Made by a program: the position numbers and the translations under genes. Of a DNA stretch of 10,855 bases, positions 1 through 5,865 are shown piece after piece. Position 1 is the first letter of the stretch. Every line of letters starts with the position of its first letter. The notes below the pieces were generated by a model. It did not search any database, was not told where the DNA came from, and saw only the letters and a program-made list of their open reading frames with translations. Source of the stretch: Baffinella frigidus. Its lineage: Eukaryota; Cryptophyceae; Cryptomonadales; Baffinellaceae. The stretch covers positions 1 to 10,855 of the forward strand of contig MU646687.1 of NCBI GenBank assembly GCA_026770585.1, read 5' to 3'.

Positions 1-128
1 CCCCAAAACTTAAACCCCAAACCCTGAACCCCAAACCCCAAACCCCAAACCCCAAACCCCAAACCCCAAACCCCAAACCCCAAACCCCAAACCCCAAACT
101 CCAAACCCCAAACCCTAAACACTAACAC
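1..128. repeat. CCCCAAA heptamer array
   Basis: This is a near-perfect 7-bp tandem repeat (TTTGGGG on the other strand) with a few CCCTAAA and CCCTGAA units. It resembles telomere-variant repeat but ends at exon 1, so it is intronic or interstitial. Confidence 0.9.
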
Positions 129-131
129 GAG

Positions 132-188
132 GTACGTCGATCCGACATCGTCAGACAAAGCTCTGGCCAAGGCTGTCGCGGCCCTCCG
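132..188 (+). CDS. GH38 alpha-mannosidase, exon 1 of the window
   Basis: The reading is YVDPTSSDKALAKAVAALR, where the last Arg codon is split (CG|G) with exon 2. The acceptor is cacgag|G and the donor is CCG|gtcaac. In GH38 the stretch just before the GDDFR strand is a helix rich in Leu, Ala and Lys, which this resembles. There is no distinctive motif, so the call rests on position and phase match. The upstream flank is a CCCCAAA heptamer array, presumably intron. A decayed copy of the tail lies at 592-624. Confidence 0.6.
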
Positions 189-210
189 GTCAACCCATCT
201 CATAACCTAA

Positions 211-345
211 TCTCCATACAAGTATTAATTAATTGCTTTCGGGCAACGAAAATTACTACACGATTTGCTCATAAAAGTAGTAGTAAAGCATTTTTGTAGT
301 AAATTTCGTTGCGCCAAAAGCAATTAATTGATACTTTTGTGGAGA
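211..345. mobile_element. Foldback (MITE-like) element A
   Basis: The ends ctccatacaagtatt and aatacttttgtggag are reverse complements with few mismatches. The inner arms gcaacgaaaattactaca and tgtagtaaatttcgttgc pair as well. It is AT-rich against a GC-rich background. A lone inner-arm copy lies at 405-424. It has no coding capacity. Confidence 0.75.
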
Positions 346-446
346 TGAAACCTGTTAACCCCACTTCATAAGTTGACGCGGCAGGGGCCAGTATGAGCCT
401 TCAGTGTAGTAAATTTCGTTGCGCATTTTTAAGAAAGGATTGTCCC

Positions 447-578
447 GTGTAGGAGGTGGAGTTAGAATCCATCCGGAAAATGCTCGTATGAGCGGCCGAC
501 ACGGGGTACAGTAAGTGGCACAATGCGTCGCATGTGCGGCGCTGACGCTGGTTGTTTGGCAATAAATTATCCATCTCT
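447..578 (-). repeat. 132-bp repeat, inverted partner of 3310-3441
   Basis: It aligns without gaps to the reverse complement of 3310-3441 with four mismatches (128 of 132). It lies in intron 1 and the partner in intron 5. A frame is open through both, but all four differences change the amino acid, so I do not treat it as coding. Confidence 0.85.
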
Positions 579-591
579 GTGATTGTCCCGG

Positions 592-624
592 ATGAGCTCT
601 GGCCGTGGCTGTCGTGGCCCTCTG
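592..624 (+). pseudogene. Decayed copy of exon 1 tail plus donor
   Basis: Bases from the shared gctctggcc to the donor repeat exon 1's end (about 158-188), followed here by gtaagc. The copied frame has an upstream TGA and replaces K, A and R codons, so it is not coding. It follows directly on a 132-bp repeat within intron 1. Confidence 0.6.
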
Positions 625-640
625 GTAAGCCCGGATCCAC

Positions 641-1008
641 AGACCCTAATCCCTAACCCCCTACACCTTACACCCTAAACCCTACACCCTAAACCTTAAA
701 CCCTACACCCTAAATCCTAAACCCTAAACCCTAAACCCTAAACCCTAAACCCTAAACCCGAATCCCAAAACCTTACCCCCAAAATAAAATAAAAACCACA
801 TCTAAACCCTGAAACCCGAAAACCTGAACCCGAAACCCTGCACCCAACACCCGGACCCCTACAGGCGAGTGGCGGGGGAAACGTCAGACGCGTCATAAAC
901 CCTAAACCCCAACCCCCTAATCCCTAGACCCTAACCCCCGAAACCCTGAGCCATAACCCTCTAAACCCTAAACCCTACACTCTAAACCCTGCACGCTAAC
1001 ACTGCTGC
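641..1008. repeat. Degenerate CCCTAAA / CCCTACA heptamer stretch
   Basis: Telomere-like heptamers with many point variants and short interruptions fill most of intron 1 before the exon 2 head copy. I see nothing else here. Confidence 0.8.
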
Positions 1009-1015
1009 AACCTAG

Positions 1016-1046
1016 GCTCGTAGCGGGGGACGCGTCGAACGCGGTG
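1016..1046 (+). pseudogene. Copy of exon 2 head
   Basis: It follows cctag and matches 1228-1258 at 27 of 31 bases (LVAGDASNA against LVAGDAADA). It runs into gtgtgtc, the first unit of the 21-bp minisatellite. The copy and the true head therefore flank the minisatellite as direct repeats. Confidence 0.7.
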
Positions 1047-1226
1047 TGTCTAACACTCGCATGGGCGTGTCCACCACTCGCGTGGGTGTGTCCACCACTC
1101 GCGTGGGTGTGTCCAACACTCGCGTGGGTGTGTCCAACACTCGCGTGGGTGTGTTCAACACTCGATTGGGTGTGTCCAACACTCGCGTGGGTGTGTTTAA
1201 CACTCGCATGGGTGTGTCCAACACTA
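1046..1226. repeat. 21-bp minisatellite (8 units plus part)
   Basis: The unit is gtgtccaacactcgcgtggg plus t. It ends directly at the exon 2 acceptor. Two + frames stay open through it because 21 is a multiple of three. The same unit recurs at 6896-7031. Confidence 0.9.
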
Positions 1227-1227
1227 G

Positions 1228-1317
1228 GCTCGTGGCGGGGGACGCGGCGGACGCGGCGCCGGGGGGGCACTCCCTCCTACTCTTCGGCGACGATTTCCGC
1301 TTCACAAATGCGAGCAG
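1228..1317 (+). CDS. GH38 alpha-mannosidase, exon 2 (GDDFR motif)
   Basis: After the split Arg this exon reads LVAGDAADAAPGG and then HSLLLFGDDFRFTNAS, ending with AG of an Arg codon completed by exon 3. GDDFR is a GH38 hallmark; its second Asp (Asp341 in Drosophila Golgi mannosidase II) is the proposed acid/base. The acceptor is acactag|G at the end of a 21-bp minisatellite and the donor is GCAG|gtccca. The frame stays open through the upstream minisatellite, so the repeat could be read as an N-terminal extension, but the acceptor and the phase match with exon 1 favour splicing. The head is copied at 1016-1046 and the tail at 1677-1726. Confidence 0.88.
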
Positions 1318-1425
1318 GTCCCAGCACTGGTTTCTAGCGAGTGGAGGACGCTCGTGAAACCAGCGCAGTACGCCCCTGCCCCGCTGATCAGCGGCAGTGC
1401 CTCAGTGCCTCAGGCCATTCGGGCT

Positions 1426-1545
1426 CGCCAATCTGGTGTGCTCGGGCTCTGTCCCGCGCGAGAGTTGACGGGTGTGCACTGCGGACCCGGCGCGCCCACT
1501 TGTGAATAGTCAGCTGGCCCGAGTGAGGCAGAGCTAGGAAGCGAG
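1426..1545 (+). repeat. AGTTGAC dispersed element, copy 1 (degenerate)
   Basis: It contains ccaatctggtg, agttgac at 1463, a gaatagtc end at 1504-1511 and gaggcagagctag, in the same order as copy 3 near 6171-6300. The right inner arm has decayed to cccactt. Confidence 0.6.
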
Positions 1546-1676
1546 AGAGGTGGAGCTAGGGACAGTCGGTCAGTTGGGTTCAAGGTTCGCATCTGTGAGG
1601 ACGGCGAAGCTGGTCTCACAAAATGGGGGGGGGGGACATTGCGAGGCGGGCTTGGTCTCACAAAATGGGGGGGGGG

Positions 1677-1726
1677 CATTCCCTGCTGCTCTTCGGCGGC
1701 GATTTTTGCTTTACAAATGCGACCAG
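1677..1726 (+). pseudogene. Copy of exon 2 tail (GGDFC variant of GDDFR)
   Basis: These 50 nt align without gaps to 1268-1317. Eight bases differ: five are synonymous third-position changes, and three change D to G, R to C and S to T. The loss of Asp and Arg from GDDFR would remove key active-site residues. It keeps AG|gtctcg after it but has no acceptor before it, only a G run like the one before the real tail. Confidence 0.8.
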
Positions 1727-1740
1727 GTCTCGCCGAACCC

Positions 1741-1803
1741 CCCGAACCCCGAACCCTAAACCCTAAACCCTAAATCCTAAACCCTAAACCCTGAACCCCT
1801 AAA
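1741..1803. repeat. CCCTAAA heptamer run
   Basis: A short telomere-like run in intron 2 after the exon 2 tail copy. Confidence 0.8.
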
Positions 1804-1832
1804 ACCGCGGGTAGGTATTTCTGGCAGCTTCA

Positions 1833-1934
1833 GGGACGTGACAAATTGGTGACTTTTGGCGTGTGCAGGGACGTGACAAATTGCTGACTTTTGGCGTGTG
1901 CAGGGACGTGACAAATTGCTGACTTTTGGCGTGT
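1833..1934. repeat. 35-bp tandem repeat, three copies
   Basis: Units start at 1833, 1868 and 1903 with ggacgtgacaaattgctga and gacttttggcgtgtg. The first unit differs by one base and the last lacks its final bases. There are no spacers, so it is not a CRISPR. It lies between two exon 3 head copies. 2060-2270 holds nothing I recognise. Confidence 0.9.
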
Positions 1935-2026
1935 TTCTTGGGTAAGAATCCAACAACTAACTTAAGCACGGTACATCGTAGTGTTTTGAGCGGACATAAA
2001 CCCTGAACGATCAACGCGAACCGCAG

Positions 2027-2056
2027 GTATTTCACGCGGCTCGACTAGACTGAGCT
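2027..2056 (+). pseudogene. Copy of exon 3 head with a stop
   Basis: After accgcag| it reads YFTRLD and then TAG. Against exon 3 the first six codons differ by tac/tat and gat/gac (synonymous) and gcg/acg. A shorter, poorer copy after gtag| at 1815 reads YFWQL. Both lie in intron 2 on the same strand. Confidence 0.65.
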
Positions 2057-2273
2057 AGGTGGCCTCGCAACGCTTTCTCTGCAGTCCTTTCTACGGAAGG
2101 GCGTGTCGTTGACATATGTTGGGAGAAATTAAAACCTAAAGGACCTAAAGAACCGACGCGTTCTCTTGCTGCTCGTGTGCTCGCGTAGGGACCTCACGCA
2201 TCAACCCCAAACGACACACGCTAACCGCTGGAAAAATGTGAGTTTTTCAAGACAGTCAAAATCCGGCGCCCAG

Positions 2274-2319
2274 GTACTTCGCGCGGCTCGATAAACTCCT
2301 AGCGGCCGCGCGCACCGAG
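2274..2319 (+). CDS. GH38 alpha-mannosidase, exon 3
   Basis: The reading is YFARLDKLLAAARTE, preceded by one base that completes the Arg codon split from exon 2, giving ..TNASR-YFARLD... In GH38 the GDDFR strand is followed within about ten residues by an N-Y-x-x-L-type helix, which this matches. The acceptor is gcgcccag|G and the donor is ACCGAG|gtatgc, leaving phase 0. Two broken copies of the exon head lie upstream, at 1815 and 2027. Confidence 0.85.
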
Positions 2320-2333
2320 GTATGCCCCGAACT

Positions 2334-2460
2334 CTAAATTCTAGACTCTAAACTCTAGACTCTAGATTCTAGATCCTGAACTGTAAAACTTTAGATTCTA
2401 GATCCTGAACCCGAACTCTAAACTCTAGACTCTAGATTCTAGATCCTGAACCCTAGATCC
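2334..2460. repeat. CTCTAGA-type heptamer array with higher-order repeat
   Basis: Heptamers built on ctctaga, ctctaaa and tctagat form a block ending gatcctgaac that is repeated about 68 bp later. It begins just after exon 3's donor and grades into ordinary CCCTAAA/CCCTGAA repeats. Confidence 0.75.
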
Positions 2461-2684
2461 TGAACCCTGAACCCTGAACCCTAAACCCTAAACCCATACC
2501 CCTTAACCCCAAATCCTAAACCTTAAACCCTAACTCCCAACCCCGAAACCCCAAACCCCAAACCCCAAACTCTAAACCTTAAACCCCAAACCCTAAACCC
2601 TAAATCCTAAAACCCTAAACCCTGAACCCTGAACCAACCCTAAACCCTAAACCCTAAACCCTACACCCTAAACCCTGCTCAACC
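2461..2684. repeat. CCCTGAA / CCCTAAA / CCCCAAA heptamer stretch
   Basis: Mixed telomere-like heptamers occupy intron 3 up to the exon 4 head copy. Confidence 0.85.
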
Positions 2685-2694
2685 ACGATTGCAG

Positions 2695-2748
2695 GGCGTT
2701 CGGGTTGCATACTCAACGCCCGCGGTTTTCCTGGCGGCAGCAGCAGCC
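2695..2748 (+). pseudogene. Copy of exon 4 head
   Basis: After gattgcag| it reads GVRVAYSTPAVFLAAAAA. Against 2900-2953 ten bases differ over 18 codons. Six are synonymous third-position changes, and the amino acid changes are V/I, V/F and A/T. It runs into ctctctttaaat and a stop with no donor. The 150 nt between the two copies is bounded by an imperfect inverted repeat. Confidence 0.8.
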
Positions 2749-2874
2749 TCTCTTTAAATATCGGTTGTAGACGCACGTCCAGATTTGTACGAGAGTTGGT
2801 CACGTTCCCACCCGAAAAGGCTCCAATTCCTACCACATGTGCAATTTTGTAAATTGGCGATTTTAAATAGAGAG
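2748..2874. mobile_element. Possible small inverted-repeat element
   Basis: The ends ctctctttaaatatcg and cgattttaaatagagag are imperfect reverse complements. It sits between the exon 4 head copy and exon 4. No coding capacity is seen. Confidence 0.4.
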
Positions 2875-2899
2875 TTTGACCAGCCTGGAGGGGTCGCAG

Positions 2900-2988
2900 G
2901 GCATACGGGTTGCATATTCCACGCCCGCGTTTTTTCTGGCCGCGGCAACAGCGGGGGGGGAGGGGGGCGGGCCGCCGCAACCCCAGAG
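2900..2988 (+). CDS. GH38 alpha-mannosidase, exon 4 (YSTPA segment)
   Basis: The reading begins GIRVAYSTPAFFLAAATAG and continues with a Gly/Pro-rich GEGGGPPQPQ, then AG of a split Arg. GH38 enzymes have a conserved V-x-Y-S/F-T-P-S-E-Y-F segment here, so YSTPAFF fits well. The acceptor is ggtcgcag|G and the donor is CAGAG|gtgacg. Phase 0 in and phase 2 out agree with exons 3 and 5. The Gly/Pro linker replaces what is usually a short loop before the DFFPYAD strand. A copy of the first 54 nt lies at 2695-2748. Confidence 0.87.
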
Positions 2989-3015
2989 GTGACGCCCCCC
3001 CATCTAGATACCCGA

Positions 3016-3183
3016 TGTGATCTTACGGGTATCCGATGCGATCTTGAGGGTATGACATGTGATCTTACGAGTATGCCATGTGATCTTACGGGCTTGAAAT
3101 GTGGTCTTACGGGTGTGAAATGTGGTCTCACGGATGTGAAATGTGATGTTACGGTTTCTCAATGCGGTCTCACGGGCGTGAAA
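3016..3183. repeat. Second 21-bp minisatellite (8 units)
   Basis: Units such as tgtgatcttacgggtatcc differ in sequence from the other 21-bp repeat but have the same period. It nearly fills intron 4 and ends 13 bp before exon 5. One + frame stays open, giving C-D-L-T-G-type heptapeptides. Confidence 0.9.
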
Positions 3184-3196
3184 TGCTTGATGTTAG

Positions 3197-3266
3197 GTTC
3201 CTGCCGTACGTGGACACGGAGCCAAGTGCGGAGAACGTGTGGAGTGGTGCGTACGGCGCAATGCCG
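3197..3266 (+). CDS. GH38 alpha-mannosidase, exon 5 (FLPYVD / WSG)
   Basis: The reading is FLPYVDTEPSAENVWSG followed by AYGAMP. It corresponds to the GH38 signature D-F-F-P-Y-A-D ... Y-W-S/T-G-Y-F-T-S-R-P. The family's T-S-R-P is G-A-M-P here, a departure at a usually strong motif. The acceptor is gatgttag|G directly after a 21-bp minisatellite. The donor is taken as ATGCCG|gtccaa because it leaves phase 0 and joins to A-L-K in exon 6, as in the family (RP-xLK). An alternative donor at WSG|gtgcgt would lose that join. Confidence 0.82.
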
Positions 3267-3309
3267 GTCCAACACCTACCAACACCCCTACCTACACCCT
3301 AACCCCTAG

Positions 3310-3441
3310 AGAGATTGATAATTTATTGCCAAACAACCAGCGTCAGCGCCGCACATGCTACGCATTGTGCCACTTACTGTACCCCGTGTCGGCCGCTCAT
3401 ACGATCATTTTCCGGGTGGATTCTAACTCCACCTCCTACAC
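3310..3441 (+). repeat. 132-bp repeat, partner of 447-578
   Basis: It is 97% identical in inverted orientation to the copy in intron 1. It ends at acctcctacacc and leads into a few heptamers. Confidence 0.85.
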
Positions 3442-3485
3442 CCTAACCCCTGCCTATAACCGGTCTGGCCCCCTCCAATCTCATG

Positions 3486-3616
3486 GGGAAACGGTTTGAA
3501 TTTAGAACTTTTGATTCAATCAAAATTACTACACGAATGCTTTAATATTACTAGTAAAACTCGTTATGTGTAGTAAATTTCATTGCCGGCAAGTTTTAAA
3601 TTAAAACCGTTTCCCT
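3486..3616. mobile_element. Foldback (MITE-like) element B
   Basis: The outer arms gggaaacggttt and aaaccgtttccc are perfect. The inner arms caaaattactacacga and tgtagtaaatttcattg match those of the element at 211-345, so the two share a core with different outer ends. Confidence 0.75.
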
Positions 3617-3815
3617 GTGAAATCGCCCCCTCGATACGCACGGGGGTTACTCCAAATCAAGGACACGCGCGACCTAACCCCTACCTACACCCTAACCCCT
3701 ACCTGACCATACCCGACTCAAAAAGTGCAAAGGGTAACGAGCGTGATGCCGGTATTTATTGCATTGAACCCTGCACTCTGCACCCTGAACCAAAATAGAG
3801 ACCTGTGGAGTATAG

Positions 3816-3963
3816 TATAAACCCAAAACCATACACCATCAACCCCAACCCCCAACCCCCAAACCCGAACCCCCAAAACCCGAAAGGAGGGGCTCAAGGC
3901 GAAGTATTCAGCGTGGCTGGCGGTGCGCGCTGCCGACGCCTAGCCCCCAGAAATGCAAACCCC
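3816..3963 (+). repeat. ~150-bp repeat, inverted partner of 5324-5473
   Basis: It runs from tataaacccaaaacc through heptamers and the intronless exon 6/7 copy to aaatgcaaacc. The same stretch is found in reverse at 5324-5473 with few differences. Confidence 0.85.
3890..3950 (+). pseudogene. Intronless joined copy of exons 6 and 7
   Basis: After aggag| it reads GLKAKYSAWLAVRAADA and then a stop. Exons 6 and 7 read ALKAHVYAAGVA and VRAAEA.. but are split by 107 nt of heptamer repeats; here the same two pieces are continuous. The frame is one codon shorter in the middle. It ends cccccag|aaa with no GT. A more decayed relative is visible around 4130-4177. Confidence 0.65.
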
Positions 3964-4162
3964 AAACCCCAGACCCCAACCCCCAACCCCGGAAAGAGGC
4001 ACGCAAGTCGCACTGGTACTCCGTGGAACAGCCCCGCCGGCAGGCTCGTGAACGCCCGCGTGACCGGTCACGCGGACGCCGAAGCCAACTATCCGAGGTG
4101 ACTGCCTTGCGTGTGCTGCCCCCGTACTCAGTGGGGGGGGGGGCGCTGCCGAGGCCGCCACG

Positions 4163-4268
4163 CCCCCAGAAACCCAACCCCCAAACCCCAAACCCCAACC
4201 CCCAACCCCCAAACCCCAAACCCCAACCCCCAAACTCCAAACCCCAAACCCCAAACCCAAACCTCGAA
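4163..4268. repeat. CCCCAAA / CCCCCAA heptamer array
   Basis: A dense array directly before exon 6. A similar shorter run lies at 3957-4000. Confidence 0.85.
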
Positions 4269-4279
4269 CCCCCAAGCAG

Positions 4280-4315
4280 GCGCTAAAAGCACACGTGTAC
4301 GCGGCGGGTGTTGCG
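4280..4315 (+). CDS. GH38 alpha-mannosidase, exon 6
   Basis: The reading is ALKAHVYAAGVA, twelve codons in phase 0. In GH38 the S-R-P motif is followed by a helix beginning x-L-K, as seen here. The acceptor is caagcag|G and the donor GCG|gtgcgt. The contiguous sequence continues V-R-A-A-E before running into heptamer repeats. That short continuation duplicates the start of exon 7, so the donor used could lie anywhere in the duplicated stretch with the same product. Confidence 0.75.
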
Positions 4316-4329
4316 GTGCGTGCTGCCGA

Positions 4330-4420
4330 ACCCTACACCCCACACCCTACACCCTACATACACCCTACACCCTCAACCCTCAACCCTACACCCTGAACCC
4401 TGAACCCTGAACCCTGAACC
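4330..4420. repeat. CCCTACA / CCCTGAA array filling intron 6
   Basis: It fills the 107-nt intron between exons 6 and 7. It is flanked by gtgcgtgctgccga (4316-4329) and gtgcgtgctgctga (4423-4436), a 14-bp direct repeat with one mismatch. Confidence 0.85.
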
Positions 4421-4422
4421 AG

Positions 4423-4464
4423 GTGCGTGCTGCTGAGGCTGCCGCCGCGCTCTACACCCCACAG
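4423..4464 (+). CDS. GH38 alpha-mannosidase, exon 7
   Basis: The reading is VRAAEAAAALYTPQ, phase 0 at both ends. Golgi GH38 enzymes have an L-R-A-A-E-x-L-Y-S helix roughly 45 residues before HHD, which this matches in sequence and place. The acceptor is gaaccag|G at the end of a CCCTGAA array and the donor is CCACAG|gtctct. Further copies lie at 4662-4706 (open, but lacking GT after it) and 4830-4859 (shortened, with a stop). This copy is chosen because only it has an intact frame with both splice signals. Confidence 0.75.
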
Positions 4465-4465
4465 G

Positions 4466-4580
4466 TCTCTGTCCCCAGACTATTCGTAAGTTGACACGCG
4501 GGGTGTGCGGTACGCATTCGTCAACTTTGGGGAGGTGGAGGGCCTGGGTGCACCAGATTGGTGGGGCCAAATAGACTGGG
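4466..4580 (-). repeat. AGTTGAC dispersed element, copy 2 (reverse)
   Basis: gactattc at 4478 is followed by aagttgac (4488-4495), gtcaactt (4520-4527) and then ccagattggtgg and ccaaatagac. This is the element read backward. It starts about 13 nt after exon 7's donor. Confidence 0.75.
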
Positions 4581-4588
4581 TGTGCACG

Positions 4589-4617
4589 AAGGCGCACGTG
4601 CACGCGGCGGGGGTGCC
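4589..4617 (+). pseudogene. Copy of exon 6 core
   Basis: The reading is KAHVHAAGVP against KAHVYAAGVA. Four of the six differing codons (aaa/aag, gca/gcg, ggt/ggg, gtt/gtg) are synonymous. There is no acceptor directly before it. It is followed by 44 nt of TTTAGGG-type repeat and then an exon 7 copy, repeating the exon 6 / array / exon 7 layout with the array in the opposite orientation. Confidence 0.55.
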
Positions 4618-4618
4618 T

Positions 4619-4660
4619 ATTTAAGGTTTAAGGTTTAGGGTTTAGGGTTTAGGGTTTAGG
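4619..4660. repeat. TTTAGGG run
   Basis: Telomere-type repeat in the orientation opposite to most arrays here. It separates the exon 6 and exon 7 copies of the second set. Confidence 0.85.
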
Positions 4661-4661
4661 G

Positions 4662-4706
4662 GTGCGTGCGGCGGAGGCTGCCGCCGTGCTGTACCCGCCG
4701 CCGCAG
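4662..4706 (+). pseudogene. Second copy of exon 7 (open frame, no donor)
   Basis: The reading is VRAAEAAAVLYPPPQ, close to exon 7. It comes directly after a TTTAGGG run ending ttagg. CAG at its end is followed by ggctcc rather than GT, so it seems unable to splice onward normally. It is an alternative candidate for the true exon if non-GT donors are used. Confidence 0.6.
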
Positions 4707-4711
4707 GGCTC

Positions 4712-4745
4712 CATAGATAGTTAGATAGATAGTGAAATAGACAGT

Positions 4746-4776
<31 letters not shown>

Positions 4777-4825
4777 TTAGTTAGATAGATAGTTACATAG
4801 ATAGATACATAGATCGATAGATAGT
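4712..4825. repeat. GATA tetranucleotide microsatellite
   Basis: Imperfect (tagatagat)n with tagt and tacat interruptions, in intron 7. Confidence 0.95.
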
Positions 4826-4829
4826 GGCG

Positions 4830-4859
4830 GTGCGTGCCTCGAAGCTCTACACCCCGTAG
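4830..4859 (+). pseudogene. Third, shortened copy of exon 7 with a stop
   Basis: It reads VRASKLYTP and then TAG, followed by gtctct as after exon 7. About 12 nt are missing relative to exon 7. It lies just after the GATA microsatellite. Confidence 0.55.
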
Positions 4860-4977
4860 GTCTCTTTGGGGGTTTAGGGTGTAGGGTGTAGGGTGACGCG
4901 ATTTGGTGCTAGCACCGTCAACTTTTGCCATTGATTCGTGTTTTTTTTCGTGCGGCCAAAAGATGCGGAAACCCTCT

Positions 4978-5047
4978 CTGACAAAGCGCGCGACACAGGG
5001 GGGGGCGGGGCCAACAGGTTTTCATCACTCCACAGGTTATGAGGCGC
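4978..5047 (+). repeat. 70-bp repeat, inverted partner of 6503-6572
   Basis: ctgacaaagcgcgcgacac to ccacaggttatgaggcgc recurs in reverse at 6503-6572 with equal length and some substitutions. The rest of 4864-5085 is short TTTAGGG and CCCCAAA runs. Confidence 0.8.
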
Positions 5048-5085
5048 GGGCGCCAAACCCCAAACCCCAAACCCCAAACCTGCAG

Positions 5086-5173
5086 GGGGTGGAGTGGGGC
5101 GCGGAGCAGGCACGGGCGCTCGGCATCGCGCAGCGCCACGCCGCTCTCGGCCTGCATCATGACGCTGTCACAG
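5086..5173 (+). CDS. GH38 alpha-mannosidase, exon 8 (HHDAVTG zinc site)
   Basis: The reading is GVEWGAEQARALGIA, then QRHAALGL, then HHDAVTG, with the last Gly codon split G|GG. HHDA-I/V-TGT is the most diagnostic GH38 motif. Its second His is a zinc ligand (His471 in Drosophila Golgi mannosidase II) and is present. The acceptor is cctgcag|G after a CCCCAAA run. The donor is ACAG|gcacca, a GC donor. Reading through gives ..TGTTPDSW and then diverges, whereas splicing to exon 9 restores ..TGTCAPVV, as the family expects. Confidence 0.93.
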
Positions 5174-5323
5174 GCACCACGCCAGACTCTTGGAGGGGGT
5201 TGCCAAAAGTCAATTTCCCCTCAAGGCAGTGGTTTTCAAAAGTCAAAGAACACATCCTGTGGTGTTTAAAAAAATTCAACCCCCGCCTCCAATCTGGCGT
5301 GGCAAGATCCTGTGCTTTGGGGG

Positions 5324-5473
5324 TTGGGGTTTGCATTTCTGGGGGCTAGGCGTCGGCAGCGCGCACCGCCAGCCACGCTGAGTAGTTCGCCTTGAGCCCC
5401 TCCTTTCGGGGTTTGGGGGTTAGGGGTTGGGGGTTGGGGGTTGGGATTGATGGTGTAGGGTTTTGGGTTTATA
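5324..5473 (-). repeat. ~150-bp repeat, inverted partner of 3816-3963
   Basis: It contains a TTGGGGG-type heptamer run (5404-5470) and the inverted exon 6/7 copy. It lies in intron 8. The remainder of that intron (5174-5323 and 5474-5724) shows a few ttcaaaagtcaa motifs and nothing I recognise. Confidence 0.85.
5339..5399 (-). pseudogene. Inverted intronless copy of exons 6/7
   Basis: On the minus strand this reads GLKANYSAWLAVRAADA and then a stop, nearly the same as 3890-3950. It is part of a ~150-bp inverted duplication inside intron 8. It cannot contribute to the + strand gene. Confidence 0.65.
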
Positions 5474-5724
5474 AGGAGCAACCCGAGACTCGTGGATCCC
5501 GACCACACACCGGGCTATGCAGGGGTTTTCCACTGTTACTTCTTAAGTTAACAGAGGTTCCACTTTTGCTTTGAGACGTCCCAATCTCGACTTTTATCTC
5601 GGTGGGCCGTTGAACCCATACGTGGGTAACATCTGCCTCACACTTGAGATTATGTGTTACCCGGTGGTGCGTTACGTGGGAATGAATCGATCCTCGGCGT
5701 CCCTAAAAGACTCTCTCTTTGCAG

Positions 5725-5761
5725 GGACGTGCGCTCCGGTGGTGGCGGCAGACTACCACAG
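5725..5761 (+). CDS. GH38 alpha-mannosidase, exon 9
   Basis: This 37-nt micro-exon completes the Gly codon of exon 8 and reads TCAPVVAADYHR, with the Arg split AG|G. GH38 proteins have HHDAxTGT followed by V-V-x-D-Y at exactly this distance. The acceptor is ctttgcag|G and the donor is CACAG|gtgatt. Upstream, intron 8 (551 nt) holds an inverted copy of the exon 6/7 region. Confidence 0.92.
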
Positions 5762-5865
5762 GTGATTGTTACCCGCCCCTACTGTCCCTAGTACTTATCA
5801 TTGTTCTTTTCGCGTGGCCGACAGACGTGACACACGCTCTAACAGCCAACGCTCTACCAACACAG

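Noticed and set aside
1-128. A true chromosome end
   Set aside because: The array is CCCCAAA-dominated and runs straight into an exon of a gene that must continue leftward. Similar arrays occur throughout in both orientations.
401-640. Open frame on the minus strand (DNLLPNNQRQRR-type) conserved with a + strand frame at 3239-3499
   Set aside because: It is the 132-bp repeat. All four differences between copies change the amino acid (M/I, D/Y, S/I, M/V), unlike the exon copies, so there is no sign of coding constraint.
1044-1357. Open frames with S-N-T-R-V-G-V heptapeptides upstream of GDDFR
   Set aside because: A 21-bp tandem repeat keeps several frames open. The acceptor at 1226-1227 and the phase match with exon 1 make it intronic, though readthrough cannot be fully excluded.
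1833-1934. Three 35-bp direct repeats as a CRISPR
   Set aside because: The repeats abut with no spacers and lie in a eukaryotic intron.
2785-3309. 174-residue open frame with C-D-L-T-G repeats
   Set aside because: It is the 21-bp minisatellite plus flanks. The GH38 exons 4 and 5 lie in other frames and fit the family.
3908-4343. Several overlapping Gly-Trp-Gly or Pro-Asn-Pro repeat frames
   Set aside because: They are translations of CCCCAAA heptamers on both strands.
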